Notes: generated from the sequence alone by a model not told the origin. DNA of 64,000 nucleotides from Anaerostipes hominis (ex Lee et al. 2021) (GCF_002270485.1 NZ_NQOG01000003.1:124001-188000); one strand, 5' to 3'. Counted from the first letter of the stretch, positions 53,738 through 62,927 are shown. Made by a program: numbers and translations.

Positions 53738-55735
53738 ATGAAGTGCAATTATAAAAATATTTTCAGTCCGTTGACAATCAAAAACATGACGATGAAAAAC
53801 CGCATCATGATGACACCGATGGGAACCAACTATGGAGAACAGACCGGAGAGATGAGTTTTCTCCATATCAATTATTACGAACAGAGGGCAAAAGGCGGTG
53901 TCGGTCTTATTATGGTGGAAAATGCCAGCGTAGATTCCCCTCTCGGTTCAAACGGTACAACTCAGATCAGGATCGACCACGACAATTACATGCCGCGTTT
54001 CTTTAAACTCTGTGAGACTGTCCATTCCCACGGTGCATGTATCGGACTTCAGTTAAATCATGCAGGTGCGTCCGCTCAGTCTAAACGTACTAATATACAG
54101 CCGGTATCCGCATCAAATATTCCATCCAAAGAAGGCGGAGAAATTCCCCGTCCGCTTACAAAAGATGAGATTTATGCAATTGTTAAAAAATATGGAGAGG
54201 CAGCTGCGCGCGCACAGGCTTCAGGATTTGACTGCATTGAGATCCATGCGGGACACTCCTACCTGATCAGTCAGTTCTTATCTCCTACGACTAACGTCAG
54301 AACTGATGAATTTGGAGGTTCTCCGGAAAACAGAGCCAGATTTGCAAGGCTGGTATTAGAAGAAGTCAGAAAACAGGTTGGACCGATGTTCCCAATCTTC
54401 GTCCGTCTAAGTGCCGACGAGTTTATGGAACATGGAAATACCCTGGATGATACTTTGAACTACCTCCAGTATTTCCAGGAAGAAGTCGATGTTTTCGACG
54501 TGTCTGCCGGATTAAACGGTTCCATCCAGTACCAGATCGACGCCAACTACTTAGAAGACGGCTGGAGATCTTATATGGCAAAGGCTGTCAGGGAAAAATA
54601 CGGAAAACCATGTGTGACTATGGGTAATATTCGTGATCCACGTGTTGCTGACGATATTCTTGCCCGCGGAGACGCTGATATCATCGGTATGGGACGCGGT
54701 CTCATCGCAGATCCATGCTGGGTGAAAAAGGTTGCCACAGGGCACGAAGATGAATTAAGGAAATGCATTTCCTGCAACATCGGATGCGCAGGAAACCGAA
54801 TCGGTGTCAACCGCCCGATCCGCTGTACGATTAATCCTACGGTAAACGACGGTGCTGATTATAAAAAGCACAAGATCAATAAACCATGCAACGTTGTCGT
54901 TATCGGAGGCGGTACTGCCGGCCTGGAAGCTGCATGTACGGCTGCGGAAGTTGGCTGCACGACATTCTTATTAGAAAAGGAAGATCATCTGGGAGGACTT
55001 TCCGTGGAAATCTCCAAGATTCCTGACAAGAAACGTCTCGCTGATTTCCCTCACTATCTTCAAGTAAGGGCATCCAGGTTAAACAACTTGTTTATCTTTA
55101 AAGGACAGGAAGCCACACTGCCGATGATCAAGGCTCTGCACCCGAATATCATCGTCAATGCCACAGGATCCAATCCTCTGCTTCCGCCGATCAAAGGTCT
55201 TCACGACCATATCGACAAGGAAGGCTCCAAGGTTGCCTCTATTTCCGGCATGATCAATCATCTGGCTGACTATCCGGAAGACTGCACAGGCAAGAAGGTC
55301 GCTGTCATCGGAGGCGGTGCCGTGGGACTGGATGTTGTAGAATATTTTGCACCAAAAGGCGCAGAGGTGAGCATCGTAGAGATGATGCCTGCCATCGGTA
55401 AAGATTTAGACCCTGTTTCTAAATCCGGTGTTAATGCACTGATGAAAAAGTATAAGGTCAACCAGATGCCGAACACTGCTCTCTGCGAAGTCAAGGCCGA
55501 TTCCTTCCTCGTAAAAGCAGACGGTGAAGAAAAAGACCTGCCATTTGACTATGGATTCGTCTGTCTCGGAATGCGTGCCAACGCTCCGATCCTAGAGGAG
55601 ATCCGTGAGGTATATGCGGATACCAACGTAGAAATTATCAATATCGGTGACAGCGTCCGTGCAAGACGTATCATCGACGGTGTTCAGGAAGGACATAACA
55701 TTTTAAGAGTACTTTCCGACATGGAATACTTATAA
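53738..55735 (+). CDS. 2-enoate-reductase-like FMN/4Fe-4S/FAD oxidoreductase 2
   Basis: The 665-aa paralogue of the 38.4-kb gene has the same three parts. The barrel has QLNHAGA and EIHAGHSYLISQFLSP, keeping His170 and His173. The 4Fe-4S ligands are Cys343, 346, 350 and 363. The NAD/FAD half has NVVVIGGGTAGLEAA and VAVIGGGAVGLDVVEYFAPK. Size matches clostridial 2-enoate reductases. Shikimate is itself a cyclic 2-enoate, so reduction of its ring double bond is a plausible role in this regulon. That is inference; other unsaturated acids are possible. Confidence 0.9.
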   Translation: MKCNYKNIFSPLTIKNMTMKNRIMMTPMGTNYGEQTGEMSFLHINYYEQRAKGGVGLIMVENASVDSPLGSNGTTQIRIDHDNYMPRFFKLCETVHSHGACIGLQLNHAGASAQSKRTNIQPVSASNIPSKEGGEIPRPLTKDEIYAIVKKYGEAAARAQASGFDCIEIHAGHSYLISQFLSPTTNVRTDEFGGSPENRARFARLVLEEVRKQVGPMFPIFVRLSADEFMEHGNTLDDTLNYLQYFQEEVDVFDVSAGLNGSIQYQIDANYLEDGWRSYMAKAVREKYGKPCVTMGNIRDPRVADDILARGDADIIGMGRGLIADPCWVKKVATGHEDELRKCISCNIGCAGNRIGVNRPIRCTINPTVNDGADYKKHKINKPCNVVVIGGGTAGLEAACTAAEVGCTTFLLEKEDHLGGLSVEISKIPDKKRLADFPHYLQVRASRLNNLFIFKGQEATLPMIKALHPNIIVNATGSNPLLPPIKGLHDHIDKEGSKVASISGMINHLADYPEDCTGKKVAVIGGGAVGLDVVEYFAPKGAEVSIVEMMPAIGKDLDPVSKSGVNALMKKYKVNQMPNTALCEVKADSFLVKADGEEKDLPFDYGFVCLGMRANAPILEEIREVYADTNVEIINIGDSVRARRIIDGVQEGHNILRVLSDMEYL

Positions 55736-55770
55736 ATAATATTCCCCAAACTCTTTTCATAACATATTCC

Positions 55771-55950
55771 TTAATAGAAAGAAAGGGAACCATCATCATT
55801 GGTTCCCTTTCTTATTGTCTCTTCAATATCTTCCTTACGCACAAGTTCAAATAAATCTTTTGGCTGGAACCTGGAAGCAAAGGTTTCCCACATAAGATCC
55901 ATCGCCTCCTGAAGCCTTGAACGATGCAGTTTTGCAATTTCTATCCTCAT
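55771..55950 (-). CDS. Small ORF, 59 aa, possibly a truncated gene
   Basis: It begins with ATG after AGGAAATAA and encodes MRIEIAKLHRSRLQEAMDLM followed by WETFASRFQPKDLFELVRKE and a short tail. The opening loosely resembles a GNAT acetyltransferase N-terminus, cut after 59 residues. Its last codons overlap the terminator hairpin of the enoate-reductase gene, so it is either a remnant or a small gene ending inside the hairpin. I do not recognise a family with confidence. The remaining 55951-56097 contains a CCGGC-CAAA-GCCGG hairpin before its RBS. Confidence 0.35.
   Translation of the reverse strand: MRIEIAKLHRSRLQEAMDLMWETFASRFQPKDLFELVRKEDIEETIRKGTNDDGSLSFY
55780..55812 (+). terminator. 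Hairpin after enoate-reductase-like gene 2
   Basis: Thirteen-base arms AGAAAGGGAACCA / TGGTTCCCTTTCT. The following sequence (TATTGTCTCTTC) is only moderately T-rich. Confidence 0.6.
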
Positions 55951-56097
55951 TTATTTCCTCCCCGGCTTTGGCCGGTCCTGTTTATTGATTCTGTTTTTTT
56001 CAATTATATTTGTTTCTCCGGCTTCTATCAACCGAAGTTTACTTACAGAAAATAGAAACTGCCGGGATCTAATTTACAATTCCGGCAGATATCCTGA

Positions 56098-56730
56098 TTA
56101 TAGTTTTAATCTTCTTTTTATCTTCTCAACAGCTTTTTTTTCAATACGGCTCACATAAGATCTCGATATATGAAGTTCTTTTGCCACCTCTTTCTGAGTC
56201 ATGGGTTTTTTGCCATATAATCCGTATCTCATGATCAGAGTTGTTTTCTCCCTGGACGGTTCCATCTCATCCACCATTTTATACAAATCTCTGATTTTTT
56301 CCTTCAGGTCCAGTTCATCTACGATATCGTTTTCATCCGCCCCCAGTACATCCAAAAGATTAATTTCATTCCCCTCTTTGTCAATCCCAATTGGCTCATA
56401 TAACGAAGTGTCCTTTGCACTCTTTCTCTCCTGCCTCAGCATCATGAGCAGTTCATTTTCAATGCATCGGGAAGCATAGGTCACCAGCCGGTGCCCTTTC
56501 TCCAAGTTATAGGTATTGATCGCTTTAATCAGCCCAATCGTTCCCACGGATATCAGATCGTCCTTATCCCTGTCAAAGTTATTATATTTTTTAACAATAT
56601 GTGCAACCAGACGGAGATTGTGTTCTACTAATATATTCCTGGCCTCCATGTCCCCCAGGCGGCTTTTCTTCAAGTAATATTGTTCCTCTTCCTGTGACAG
56701 CGGTTCTAAAAATGCCTGCAAGTAAAGCAA
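56098..56730 (-). CDS. sigK: Sporulation sigma factor SigK
   Basis: Sigma-K directs late mother-cell transcription. The 210-aa protein begins MLYLQAFLEPLSQEEEQYYL, with a short pro-sequence-like leader, and has region 2 LVEHNLRLVAHIVKKYNN, DLISVGTIGLIKAINTYN and region 4 MTQKEVAKELHISRSYVSRI. The gene is uninterrupted, so there is no skin element here. SpoIVB, encoded at 9.8 kb, belongs to the pathway that activates it. Confidence 0.93.
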   Translation of the reverse strand: MLYLQAFLEPLSQEEEQYYLKKSRLGDMEARNILVEHNLRLVAHIVKKYNNFDRDKDDLISVGTIGLIKAINTYNLEKGHRLVTYASRCIENELLMMLRQERKSAKDTSLYEPIGIDKEGNEINLLDVLGADENDIVDELDLKEKIRDLYKMVDEMEPSREKTTLIMRYGLYGKKPMTQKEVAKELHISRSYVSRIEKKAVEKIKRRLKL

Positions 56731-56868
56731 CCTCCAAGCCTTTTTAACATTGTATGCCTTCCTCTGTCCAATAGTGCTTTTCCCTCTAAAAGATATTTCA
56801 CCGGCTGTAAGGGTTCTCTCAAATGTGTTAAACTTACAATATAAATTGTTTTATTTAGGAGGTCTGCT

Positions 56869-57228
56869 ATGAACGATTTATATCATATTGATGAGAATTC
56901 AAAATGGGAAATGGTTTTGGGGAATATACAAAATATGATCCAATATCTTGATCAGGAATCCATGCATAACCAGATCGATCTTGTGGCAAGCGGTCCTGCT
57001 GTCTGTGAACTTCAGGATGCCGTCTCAGAAAAGATGGGAGCATATGAAATTGCTCTTTATAAACTTCACATGGGAATTTTTAATCTGTCTTCTTCCAAGA
57101 TATTTTTTACATTCCTCCAGAAATATATTTTATATATTCTTCCAAACACATATTTTTCTTTTTCATTTCCCTTGCGGCTTTCTTTCCCACATACCGGTAA
57201 TGCCACGGTTCATATCCGATTTTTGTAA
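56869..57228 (+). pseudogene. Truncated DsrE-family gene
   Basis: The first 60 residues (LYHIDENSKWEMVLGNIQNM, IDLVASGPAVCELQDAVS) match the start of DsrE/DsrF-like small sulfur-relay proteins. After that the reading turns into hydrophobic sequence that is antisense to the end of the VanY gene, so the true C-terminal half is missing. AGGAGG precedes the ATG, so a short peptide may still be made. It is probably a remnant cut off by rearrangement. Confidence 0.55.
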
Positions 57229-57865
57229 TATTTGTTTTATTCTTTGGATATCTGAGAGTAAATCCGTATTTCCAGCTGTTTTCCATAAGCCACTGCTGTT
57301 CTTTCCTCTTTTCCTGAGTCTCATCAAGCACCGGATAATCAACTGCCACGATATCCACAGCCAGTCCTGTCTGATGCTCACTCCGACCCGGAAGCGCAAC
57401 CCATCTGGATGCCTTCTCCCTGGCCTCAGCCTCCGTACATCCCTGATTCAAATACTTATTGATATCACGCTCCAGAAGATACGTCTGGCGCTCTTCTGTC
57501 CGGTATGCAGAACAGACGGAGGGATAAAGTCCTCTTTTTCTGGCCGCATCCATCATTCTCTGCAAATCCGGCAGTATCCTCCGGTCCACCTGACATCCGT
57601 TGTTTAATGTAGTCAGGTCAGGCCGAAAACCATCCGGCACATAATTTTCATGATTTATTAATATTAAGTTCCAGGGAATATTAACTGTCTGTTCTTTTTG
57701 TCTTGGCCTTACAAATCTGCTGATTGGTATTGTATTTTTTACCGGCTGCTGCGTAGACGTACAGTACTGTATCACAAGAACCGTCAGGATCCAAGCGCCT
57801 ATGATCTCTAATACAAGCAGGACAAAATACTTATGTCTCCTCTGTATATATTGTTTCTTTCTCAT
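57107..57865 (-). CDS. VanY-type D-alanyl-D-alanine carboxypeptidase
   Basis: The 252-aa enzyme has an N-terminal membrane anchor (about 12-35) and the VanY zinc peptidase domain: SAYRTEERQTYLLERDI, the Zn motif SEHQTGLAVDIV (His, Asp) and EPWHYRYVG (Glu, His). It trims the last D-Ala from peptidoglycan stems outside the membrane. No other vancomycin-resistance genes are present, so a housekeeping wall role is likely. Confidence 0.9.
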   Translation of the reverse strand: MRKKQYIQRRHKYFVLLVLEIIGAWILTVLVIQYCTSTQQPVKNTIPISRFVRPRQKEQTVNIPWNLILINHENYVPDGFRPDLTTLNNGCQVDRRILPDLQRMMDAARKRGLYPSVCSAYRTEERQTYLLERDINKYLNQGCTEAEAREKASRWVALPGRSEHQTGLAVDIVAVDYPVLDETQEKRKEQQWLMENSWKYGFTLRYPKNKTNITKIGYEPWHYRYVGKKAAREMKKKNMCLEEYIKYISGGM

Positions 57866-57960
57866 TGGTCCGTCACCCTTCTTTCCAGAGAATATTATCT
57901 CTGGTATTATCATACCCGGACCTTGTATCACAATTCATTCAAAATTCCATCGAAGTTGTA

Positions 57961-58704
57961 TCATCTGCTGACACTATTTTCATCTCCATAATTTACTTCA
58001 GGGTGAATATAAAATTCCCCTTCTTCCGCAAATTTTTTGCTGAAGAATATAAATGAATAGCACACATTTTCACTGCCTGACTTGTATCTTACAAAATGAC
58101 TGGTTTTTATTACTGCAATTTTGTTTGTTTCTCTCAATCCAAGGTACCGGTCCCAAATCCCTATGATCTTTTCAGCATCCACAGCCTTGATTCCAGTTCC
58201 TTTTACACTGTCGAGGCTTAAGATTTTATGTGAAGAATCATCAATGACCAGTGACAAACTTTGATCCGCTGACTGTATAGATACAGTTTGGACTCTGAGA
58301 CGTCTTGCATAATTTTTTGTATCCAGATAAGTCGTGGTAGTTTCATAAAACATCATTGTATTTTTATTCAGGTCAAGCTTTGGAAACATTCCCATCTCTT
58401 TCAATTTTTTTAATTCATTGATACAAACCTTTTTGAGTTCTTCTACCTCTGCCGATCCCCACTCATAAGACTGGTTCGTCACGGCAATTTCCTCCATTGA
58501 GTTATCGGCTTCCACAATGAGTGCTAATTTTTCGGCTATGGTTAAGGTATCTGTCCGGATTTCCGATGCATCTTCCACCTTGTCCAGTTCCACCCGGCCC
58601 CTCATTTTCTTATCCTGATATCCCGATATCAGGGACGGCCATAAAATACAGGAGACTGCCAAGGCCGCTGAGAAAAGGCAGATCAAAACATTCTTAAATT
58701 TCAT
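57961..58704 (-). CDS. Membrane-anchored protein of the two-component operon
   Basis: The 247-aa product has a hydrophobic N-terminal segment (VLICLFSAALAVSCILWPSL) and an exported part with IAEKLALIVEADNSMEEIAV and a regular alternation of polar strands near the end. I do not recognise a domain. It overlaps the end of the histidine kinase gene by 11 bases and is the third gene of that operon, so it may be a target or a sensor partner of the kinase. The ATG has GGAGAGG. Confidence 0.7.
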   Translation of the reverse strand: MKFKNVLICLFSAALAVSCILWPSLISGYQDKKMRGRVELDKVEDASEIRTDTLTIAEKLALIVEADNSMEEIAVTNQSYEWGSAEVEELKKVCINELKKLKEMGMFPKLDLNKNTMMFYETTTTYLDTKNYARRLRVQTVSIQSADQSLSLVIDDSSHKILSLDSVKGTGIKAVDAEKIIGIWDRYLGLRETNKIAVIKTSHFVRYKSGSENVCYSFIFFSKKFAEEGEFYIHPEVNYGDENSVSR

Positions 58705-60112
58705 CGAACCTCTCCTTTCTGAGCCGAACTGTGACTGCCGTTCCTCTTTCCAGCCGGCTCTCAAATTTCATCGTTCCGCCGTGCAGTTCCACGATCCGGC
58801 GGCAAAGAGAAAGTCCAAGACCCGCTCCGCCTTCTTTTCTGGCTCTGGACTTATCTGCCATATAGAATGCTTCCGTTATCCTGTTAACATCTTCTTTTGC
58901 CATTCCTCTTCCGTTGTCTTTTATCGCCAGAATATAACCGTTTTCATCTGATCTCCCTTCAAAGCGAATCAGTCCGTCCGCATCCACTGCCTTCCTGGCA
59001 TTATCCATAAGATTCACACAGAGACTCTGAAGCAGATCCGGTTCTCCCCATATGATCCCCTCCTCAAAAGAAGTTTCAAGCTGAATACCTGATGTTTCCA
59101 AAAGAGGCCCTGTAAGATGAATGACTTTTTCAGACAGCTCTGCTGCCGAGACTGGTCTCATGGAAATCTTCTGCTTGTCAAGAACGATCAGATCCATCAG
59201 CTTTAAAGATAAAGCTTCCAGACGCTTTCCCTCCTCAAAAATATAATTTGCCGCCTGAAACCTCTGCTCCTCACTGAGTCCTCTGGACCGCAGGGTATCT
59301 GCGTATCCTATGATAGAAGTCATAGGCGTTTTCAATTCATGTGCAAAGCTTCCCATAAACATCTCCTGGCGCAGTGCGGAGTCTTCAAGTTCATAGATCT
59401 TTTGTTCCAGCTGCTCTGCCATTGTATTAAAATCTCCGGCGAGAAAACCTATCTCATCCTCGGACACCACTTCCGAGCGGATCTTTAAATCGCCCGCAGC
59501 GAAGTTTCTGACCGCCCGGGAAAGTATTCTCAAAGGCCGGGTCAGCCATCTGGACAGACAAAAAACAGCAATTCCCAAAGTTACGACCAGAATAATGGAT
59601 ATCTTCTGATACAGCTTCATCTGATTTTCTTTTAATTCATAAATCGAGGTAATATCTCTTACATTTTCCAGGTAAAATACTTCTTCATCCACGGTGAAGC
59701 GGCAGGCCGACTGCAGATAATACCTGCCGTCCTGTTTGAGAATGGAGTATCCGGTATGTTTTTCGTCCAGAGCCTTCATTACCTGATCCGGTACACGAAA
59801 ACTCAGATCAGAAAACAGCTCCCGGAAGGAACTGTCACAAATCCGAAATTTTCTTTCCTTTCCCGGAGATGAGAGACTGATAGATCCGGCCAGCTTTTTA
59901 ACCGTGTTTCTCGGTGAACCGCTGTCCGGAGGAGATACGGCAATGGAAGCCCCCAAAGTTGCCCGGAAAATATTATTTTCCTGATATGACATCCCTACGG
60001 TCTGGCGCAGAGAAGACTGAAAAGAAGACTGGATCAAAAAATACCCGCCAACGCTGAATGTGAGCATAGTAAGTGAAATAATGCTTAAAAATACTTTCCA
60101 GGAAAACTTCAT
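58694..60112 (-). CDS. Two-component sensor histidine kinase
   Basis: The 472-aa kinase has two membrane helices (about 9-28 and 171-187) enclosing an extracellular domain, a HAMP linker (RPLRILSRAVRNFAAGDL), the HisKA box with His258 (GSFAHELKTPMTSIIGY), N box NLMDNARKAVD, G1 KDNGRGMAKED and G2 GGAGLGLSLCRRIVELHGG. It faces the membrane and pairs with the regulator encoded two bases upstream. The signal is unknown. Confidence 0.94.
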   Translation of the reverse strand: MKFSWKVFLSIISLTMLTFSVGGYFLIQSSFQSSLRQTVGMSYQENNIFRATLGASIAVSPPDSGSPRNTVKKLAGSISLSSPGKERKFRICDSSFRELFSDLSFRVPDQVMKALDEKHTGYSILKQDGRYYLQSACRFTVDEEVFYLENVRDITSIYELKENQMKLYQKISIILVVTLGIAVFCLSRWLTRPLRILSRAVRNFAAGDLKIRSEVVSEDEIGFLAGDFNTMAEQLEQKIYELEDSALRQEMFMGSFAHELKTPMTSIIGYADTLRSRGLSEEQRFQAANYIFEEGKRLEALSLKLMDLIVLDKQKISMRPVSAAELSEKVIHLTGPLLETSGIQLETSFEEGIIWGEPDLLQSLCVNLMDNARKAVDADGLIRFEGRSDENGYILAIKDNGRGMAKEDVNRITEAFYMADKSRARKEGGAGLGLSLCRRIVELHGGTMKFESRLERGTAVTVRLRKERFDEI

Positions 60113-60114
60113 TG

Positions 60115-60768
60115 CTAATCCTCCAGGCGGTAGCCCACCTTATAGACCGTTTTTATTTTCTGTTCCCATCCGATTTTTTTTCTCAGACGCTGCACGTGCA
60201 GATCGACTGTCCTGCTGTCTCCCATGTATCCGCTGCCCCAAATCTTCTCATAAATAAAGTCCCTGAATAGGGCAATGTTTTTATTCTGTATCAAAAGCAG
60301 GAGCAGCTCGTATTCTTTGACTGTCAAATTTACGGGCTGCCCCTGTTTTTTTACGATCCTGGCTGACATATCAATCTCCAGATCTCCTGCCTTCAGACGG
60401 CTTTCTGTCTTCTGACAGCGCCTGAGAACTGTCTCTACCCTTGCCAGCAGTTCTGCAATCTCAAATGGCTTGGTCAGATAATCGTCTGCCCCTGCCTTCA
60501 GTCCCTTTACTTTATCTTCTGTATTGGCCTTGGCCGTAAGAAATATGACCGGGATCTCAAGAGGCCTGATGTAGTCCATCAGCTCATAGCCGTCTATCTC
60601 CGGCAGCATGATATCCAGAAGAATCAGATCAAATCTCTCCAGTTCCAGCCGGTCGGCCGCCTTTGCCCCGTCAAAAGCACAGACACAGCAGTATCCCGCT
60701 GCTGCAAGATTCATCTGGATTAAATTTGATATGGCCGGCTCATCCTCGACGATTAAAATACGGTTCAT
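60115..60768 (-). CDS. OmpR/PhoB-family response regulator
   Basis: The 217-aa regulator has the receiver acidic residues in ILIVEDEPAIS, phosphoacceptor Asp52 (DLILLDIMLPEIDG), Lys in YLTKPFEIAEL and a C-terminal winged helix with LTVKEYELLLLLIQN and SRTVDLHVQRLRKKIG. It is transcribed ahead of its kinase. The ATG of MNRILIV has GAGAGG; 26 codons upstream are unlikely. Confidence 0.94.
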   Translation of the reverse strand: MNRILIVEDEPAISNLIQMNLAAAGYCCVCAFDGAKAADRLELERFDLILLDIMLPEIDGYELMDYIRPLEIPVIFLTAKANTEDKVKGLKAGADDYLTKPFEIAELLARVETVLRRCQKTESRLKAGDLEIDMSARIVKKQGQPVNLTVKEYELLLLLIQNKNIALFRDFIYEKIWGSGYMGDSRTVDLHVQRLRKKIGWEQKIKTVYKVGYRLED

Positions 60769-60853
60769 ATTCCTCTCCTCAGCTTTCCATTTATATGTTG
60801 AAAAATATAACAGATCCTTGTATCCTTTTTGTATCCTCGACTGCAAATGTCCA

Positions 60854-61462
60854 TTATAAATTCAGAAAATCAAACGGCTCCTTATCCTGTAAAAAGTGCA
60901 TGAGCATATAGGCACACATGATGGCCACATGTTCCTCCTTCAGTATCCTTTTCACTTCTTCCCTGTCTGCAAGCACAATTTCAATCTCTTCAGAGTCCTC
61001 CTGCCCTTTTTTGCTCGGTGTGCCGCTTGCATACCCATAAATCGTTGCACAGGACTCATCCGTCATGCCGACAGACATAAAGCCCGGCTTTTCAAACATC
61101 AAATCGGCGTCGATTAATTCCAGGGAAAGCCCTGTTTCCTCCTTTAATTCCCTGATTCCTGCCTCCCGGTAGTCTTCTCCTTCTTCCACCAGACCTGCCG
61201 GAAATTCGTAGATATAATCATCGATCGAATATCGATACTGCCTGACCAGCACGACCCTGTCTCGTTTTTCACCGTAGAGGCTGTATACAATAATGCCGTC
61301 CGGATCATTGCGCTTTGTCTTTAATTTCAGCCGTTCCATATTTTTAACCCTGGAAGCGATATAGTAATTCAACGTTTTTCCAACCCGGTTTGTTCCTTTT
61401 AAATGATACAGATTCAGATGTGGATTATCTGTCAGTCTGCTGACTTCACTAATTTTTTTCAT
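60854..61462 (-). CDS. Nudix hydrolase (ADP-ribose pyrophosphatase-like)
   Basis: The 202-aa enzyme has a complete Nudix box: G-LVEEGEDYREAGIRELKEETGL, with the Mg-binding REL-x-EE core, preceded by YEFPA. VVLVRQYRYSIDDYIYEFP is typical of ADP-ribose pyrophosphatases (NudF group). It should split nucleoside diphosphate sugars. It is alone, 90 bases after the nucleoside phosphorylase gene. Confidence 0.88.
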   Translation of the reverse strand: MKKISEVSRLTDNPHLNLYHLKGTNRVGKTLNYYIASRVKNMERLKLKTKRNDPDGIIVYSLYGEKRDRVVLVRQYRYSIDDYIYEFPAGLVEEGEDYREAGIRELKEETGLSLELIDADLMFEKPGFMSVGMTDESCATIYGYASGTPSKKGQEDSEEIEIVLADREEVKRILKEEHVAIMCAYMLMHFLQDKEPFDFLNL

Positions 61463-61555
61463 GCCGAATGCTCCTTTTCTAACGATGCATCTTTTTGTTC
61501 TGTCTGTTTATATATATATTATATCGGATATGCTGTCCCCGGGAAAGCCTTTATA

Positions 61556-62320
61556 TTACAGGGAGGCGGCACATTCAAACGCAAGTTCCATGTATTTATT
61601 AAAACTTTTGATACCGTACTCCGCCAGATCTCTTTGTTCCCATCTGTCTGCATCGAGATTATCCGCACCATATAAAAACTGGACAAACGGAATCTTACGA
61701 AACTGCGTGACTGCCAAAGCCGCAGAACATTCCATCTCAACCGCAAGGCATCCCTGTTCTCTGCGCTCTTTCACTGTACTCCTTGTTTCCCTGTAAATCG
61801 CATCCGTGGTCCATGTCTTGCCGGTCACATAAGACATTCCGCATTTCTTTAAACTATTCTTTAATATATTTACAGACGATGTCTCCGCATGGATTTCCTC
61901 ACTGGCCGGCATATAGTGATAGCTGGTTCCCTCATCTCTTACCGCAGAAACAGGGACAATTATTTTATCCTGGACAGCGGACTGGTTCAGGACCCCGCAG
62001 CATCCGAACATTACTATTTTTTTCGCTCCCAGTGCTATGATTTCTTCTAAACCGGCCGCACAGGCAGGTGCACCTACTCTGGATAAAAAAAACGCGATGC
62101 TCTTCCCGGCATAATGCATTTCATAGACTGGGAGATTCCCGTTTGCGCTGCACAATTCTGCAATCTTCTGTCCGTCATTTAACTCAGCCAGCCGGTCGAT
62201 CATGTCCGCTGAAAAAGTGGTGATGCATACCTCCGGAAAATCCGTTTTTTCTTTTATAACATCCCTGGGATTTATCAACGCCGTTTTTGTATTGTCGCAG
62301 CGGTCAAATATAGTCGCCAT
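61556..62320 (-). CDS. Nucleoside phosphorylase (uridine-phosphorylase-like)
   Basis: The 254-aa product is of the PNP_UDP_1 family: ALGAKKIVMFGCCGVL (phosphate-binding GCCG in place of GTCG or GSCG), VSAVRDEGTSYHYMP and LAVEMECSAALAVTQFRKIP (ribose-binding Glu-Met-Glu). It cleaves a nucleoside with phosphate to base and ribose-1-phosphate. The sequence cannot tell purine from pyrimidine. It starts six bases after the TetR stop and is probably under TetR control. Confidence 0.85.
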   Translation of the reverse strand: MATIFDRCDNTKTALINPRDVIKEKTDFPEVCITTFSADMIDRLAELNDGQKIAELCSANGNLPVYEMHYAGKSIAFFLSRVGAPACAAGLEEIIALGAKKIVMFGCCGVLNQSAVQDKIIVPVSAVRDEGTSYHYMPASEEIHAETSSVNILKNSLKKCGMSYVTGKTWTTDAIYRETRSTVKERREQGCLAVEMECSAALAVTQFRKIPFVQFLYGADNLDADRWEQRDLAEYGIKSFNKYMELAFECAASL

Positions 62321-62326
62321 ATCTTT

Positions 62327-62911
62327 TTATTCCTTTCTCACTAATAAATTTCGGATTTCCTTCATCATTCTTTCCGGCACTTCTCTGTTAACCGGCATAA
62401 GTCTGCTGTACATTCTCACTCCCTGATAGGAAAAAATGATCAGGTCAAACACCGCAGATATATCGACAGGATAGAATTCCTTCCGGTCAATGCCATATTG
62501 AAGAAAGCTCTTCCATGTATGACAGGAAGTTAAATACTGACGGTACAAGGCATTCTCCCCGGCGGCATTTTCCTTCATGCTGAAATATTCATAAATCGCA
62601 GTGCTCAAAGAGCCTTCACTGTCGATCATTTCCTCCTGATAGCGTTTTAAAATATCGTCCAGAATGTGAACCGCAGAAAGTCCCAGCTTCATTTTCGAAT
62701 GAAACTCCTCATTCTGAGAGTCCATCATTTCATCCACGATTTCTTTAAAAATCTGTTTTGTGCTCTCATAGTGTCCATACAAGCCTCCCCGGCTTAACCC
62801 CGTGATCTCACAGATATCTTTCATTGTAACTTCTTTAAAACCCTTCTCTGCAAACAAAAGACAGGCTTTCTCCCTGATCAATCTCCTCGTCGCTTCACCT
62901 CTTTTATTCAC
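62327..62911 (-). CDS. TetR-family regulator
   Basis: The 194-aa protein has the TetR helix-turn-helix FKEVTMKDICEITGLSRGGL followed by YGHYESTKQIFKEIV. The start is GTG (VNKRGEAT) with GGAGG six bases upstream; an ATG seven codons earlier lies inside the operator and lacks an RBS. It probably represses itself and the nucleoside phosphorylase gene. Two operator palindromes lie just upstream. Confidence 0.9.
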   Translation of the reverse strand: MNKRGEATRRLIREKACLLFAEKGFKEVTMKDICEITGLSRGGLYGHYESTKQIFKEIVDEMMDSQNEEFHSKMKLGLSAVHILDDILKRYQEEMIDSEGSLSTAIYEYFSMKENAAGENALYRQYLTSCHTWKSFLQYGIDRKEFYPVDISAVFDLIIFSYQGVRMYSRLMPVNREVPERMMKEIRNLLVRKE

Positions 62912-62927
62912 GGAACGCCTCCTTTCC

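Noticed and set aside
55771-55950. Confident gene call for the 59-aa ORF
   Set aside because: RBS is present, but the end overlaps a terminator hairpin and no family is evident, so it is kept only at low confidence.
56098-56730. Skin-type element interrupting sigK
   Set aside because: The sigK reading frame is continuous from region 2 to region 4.
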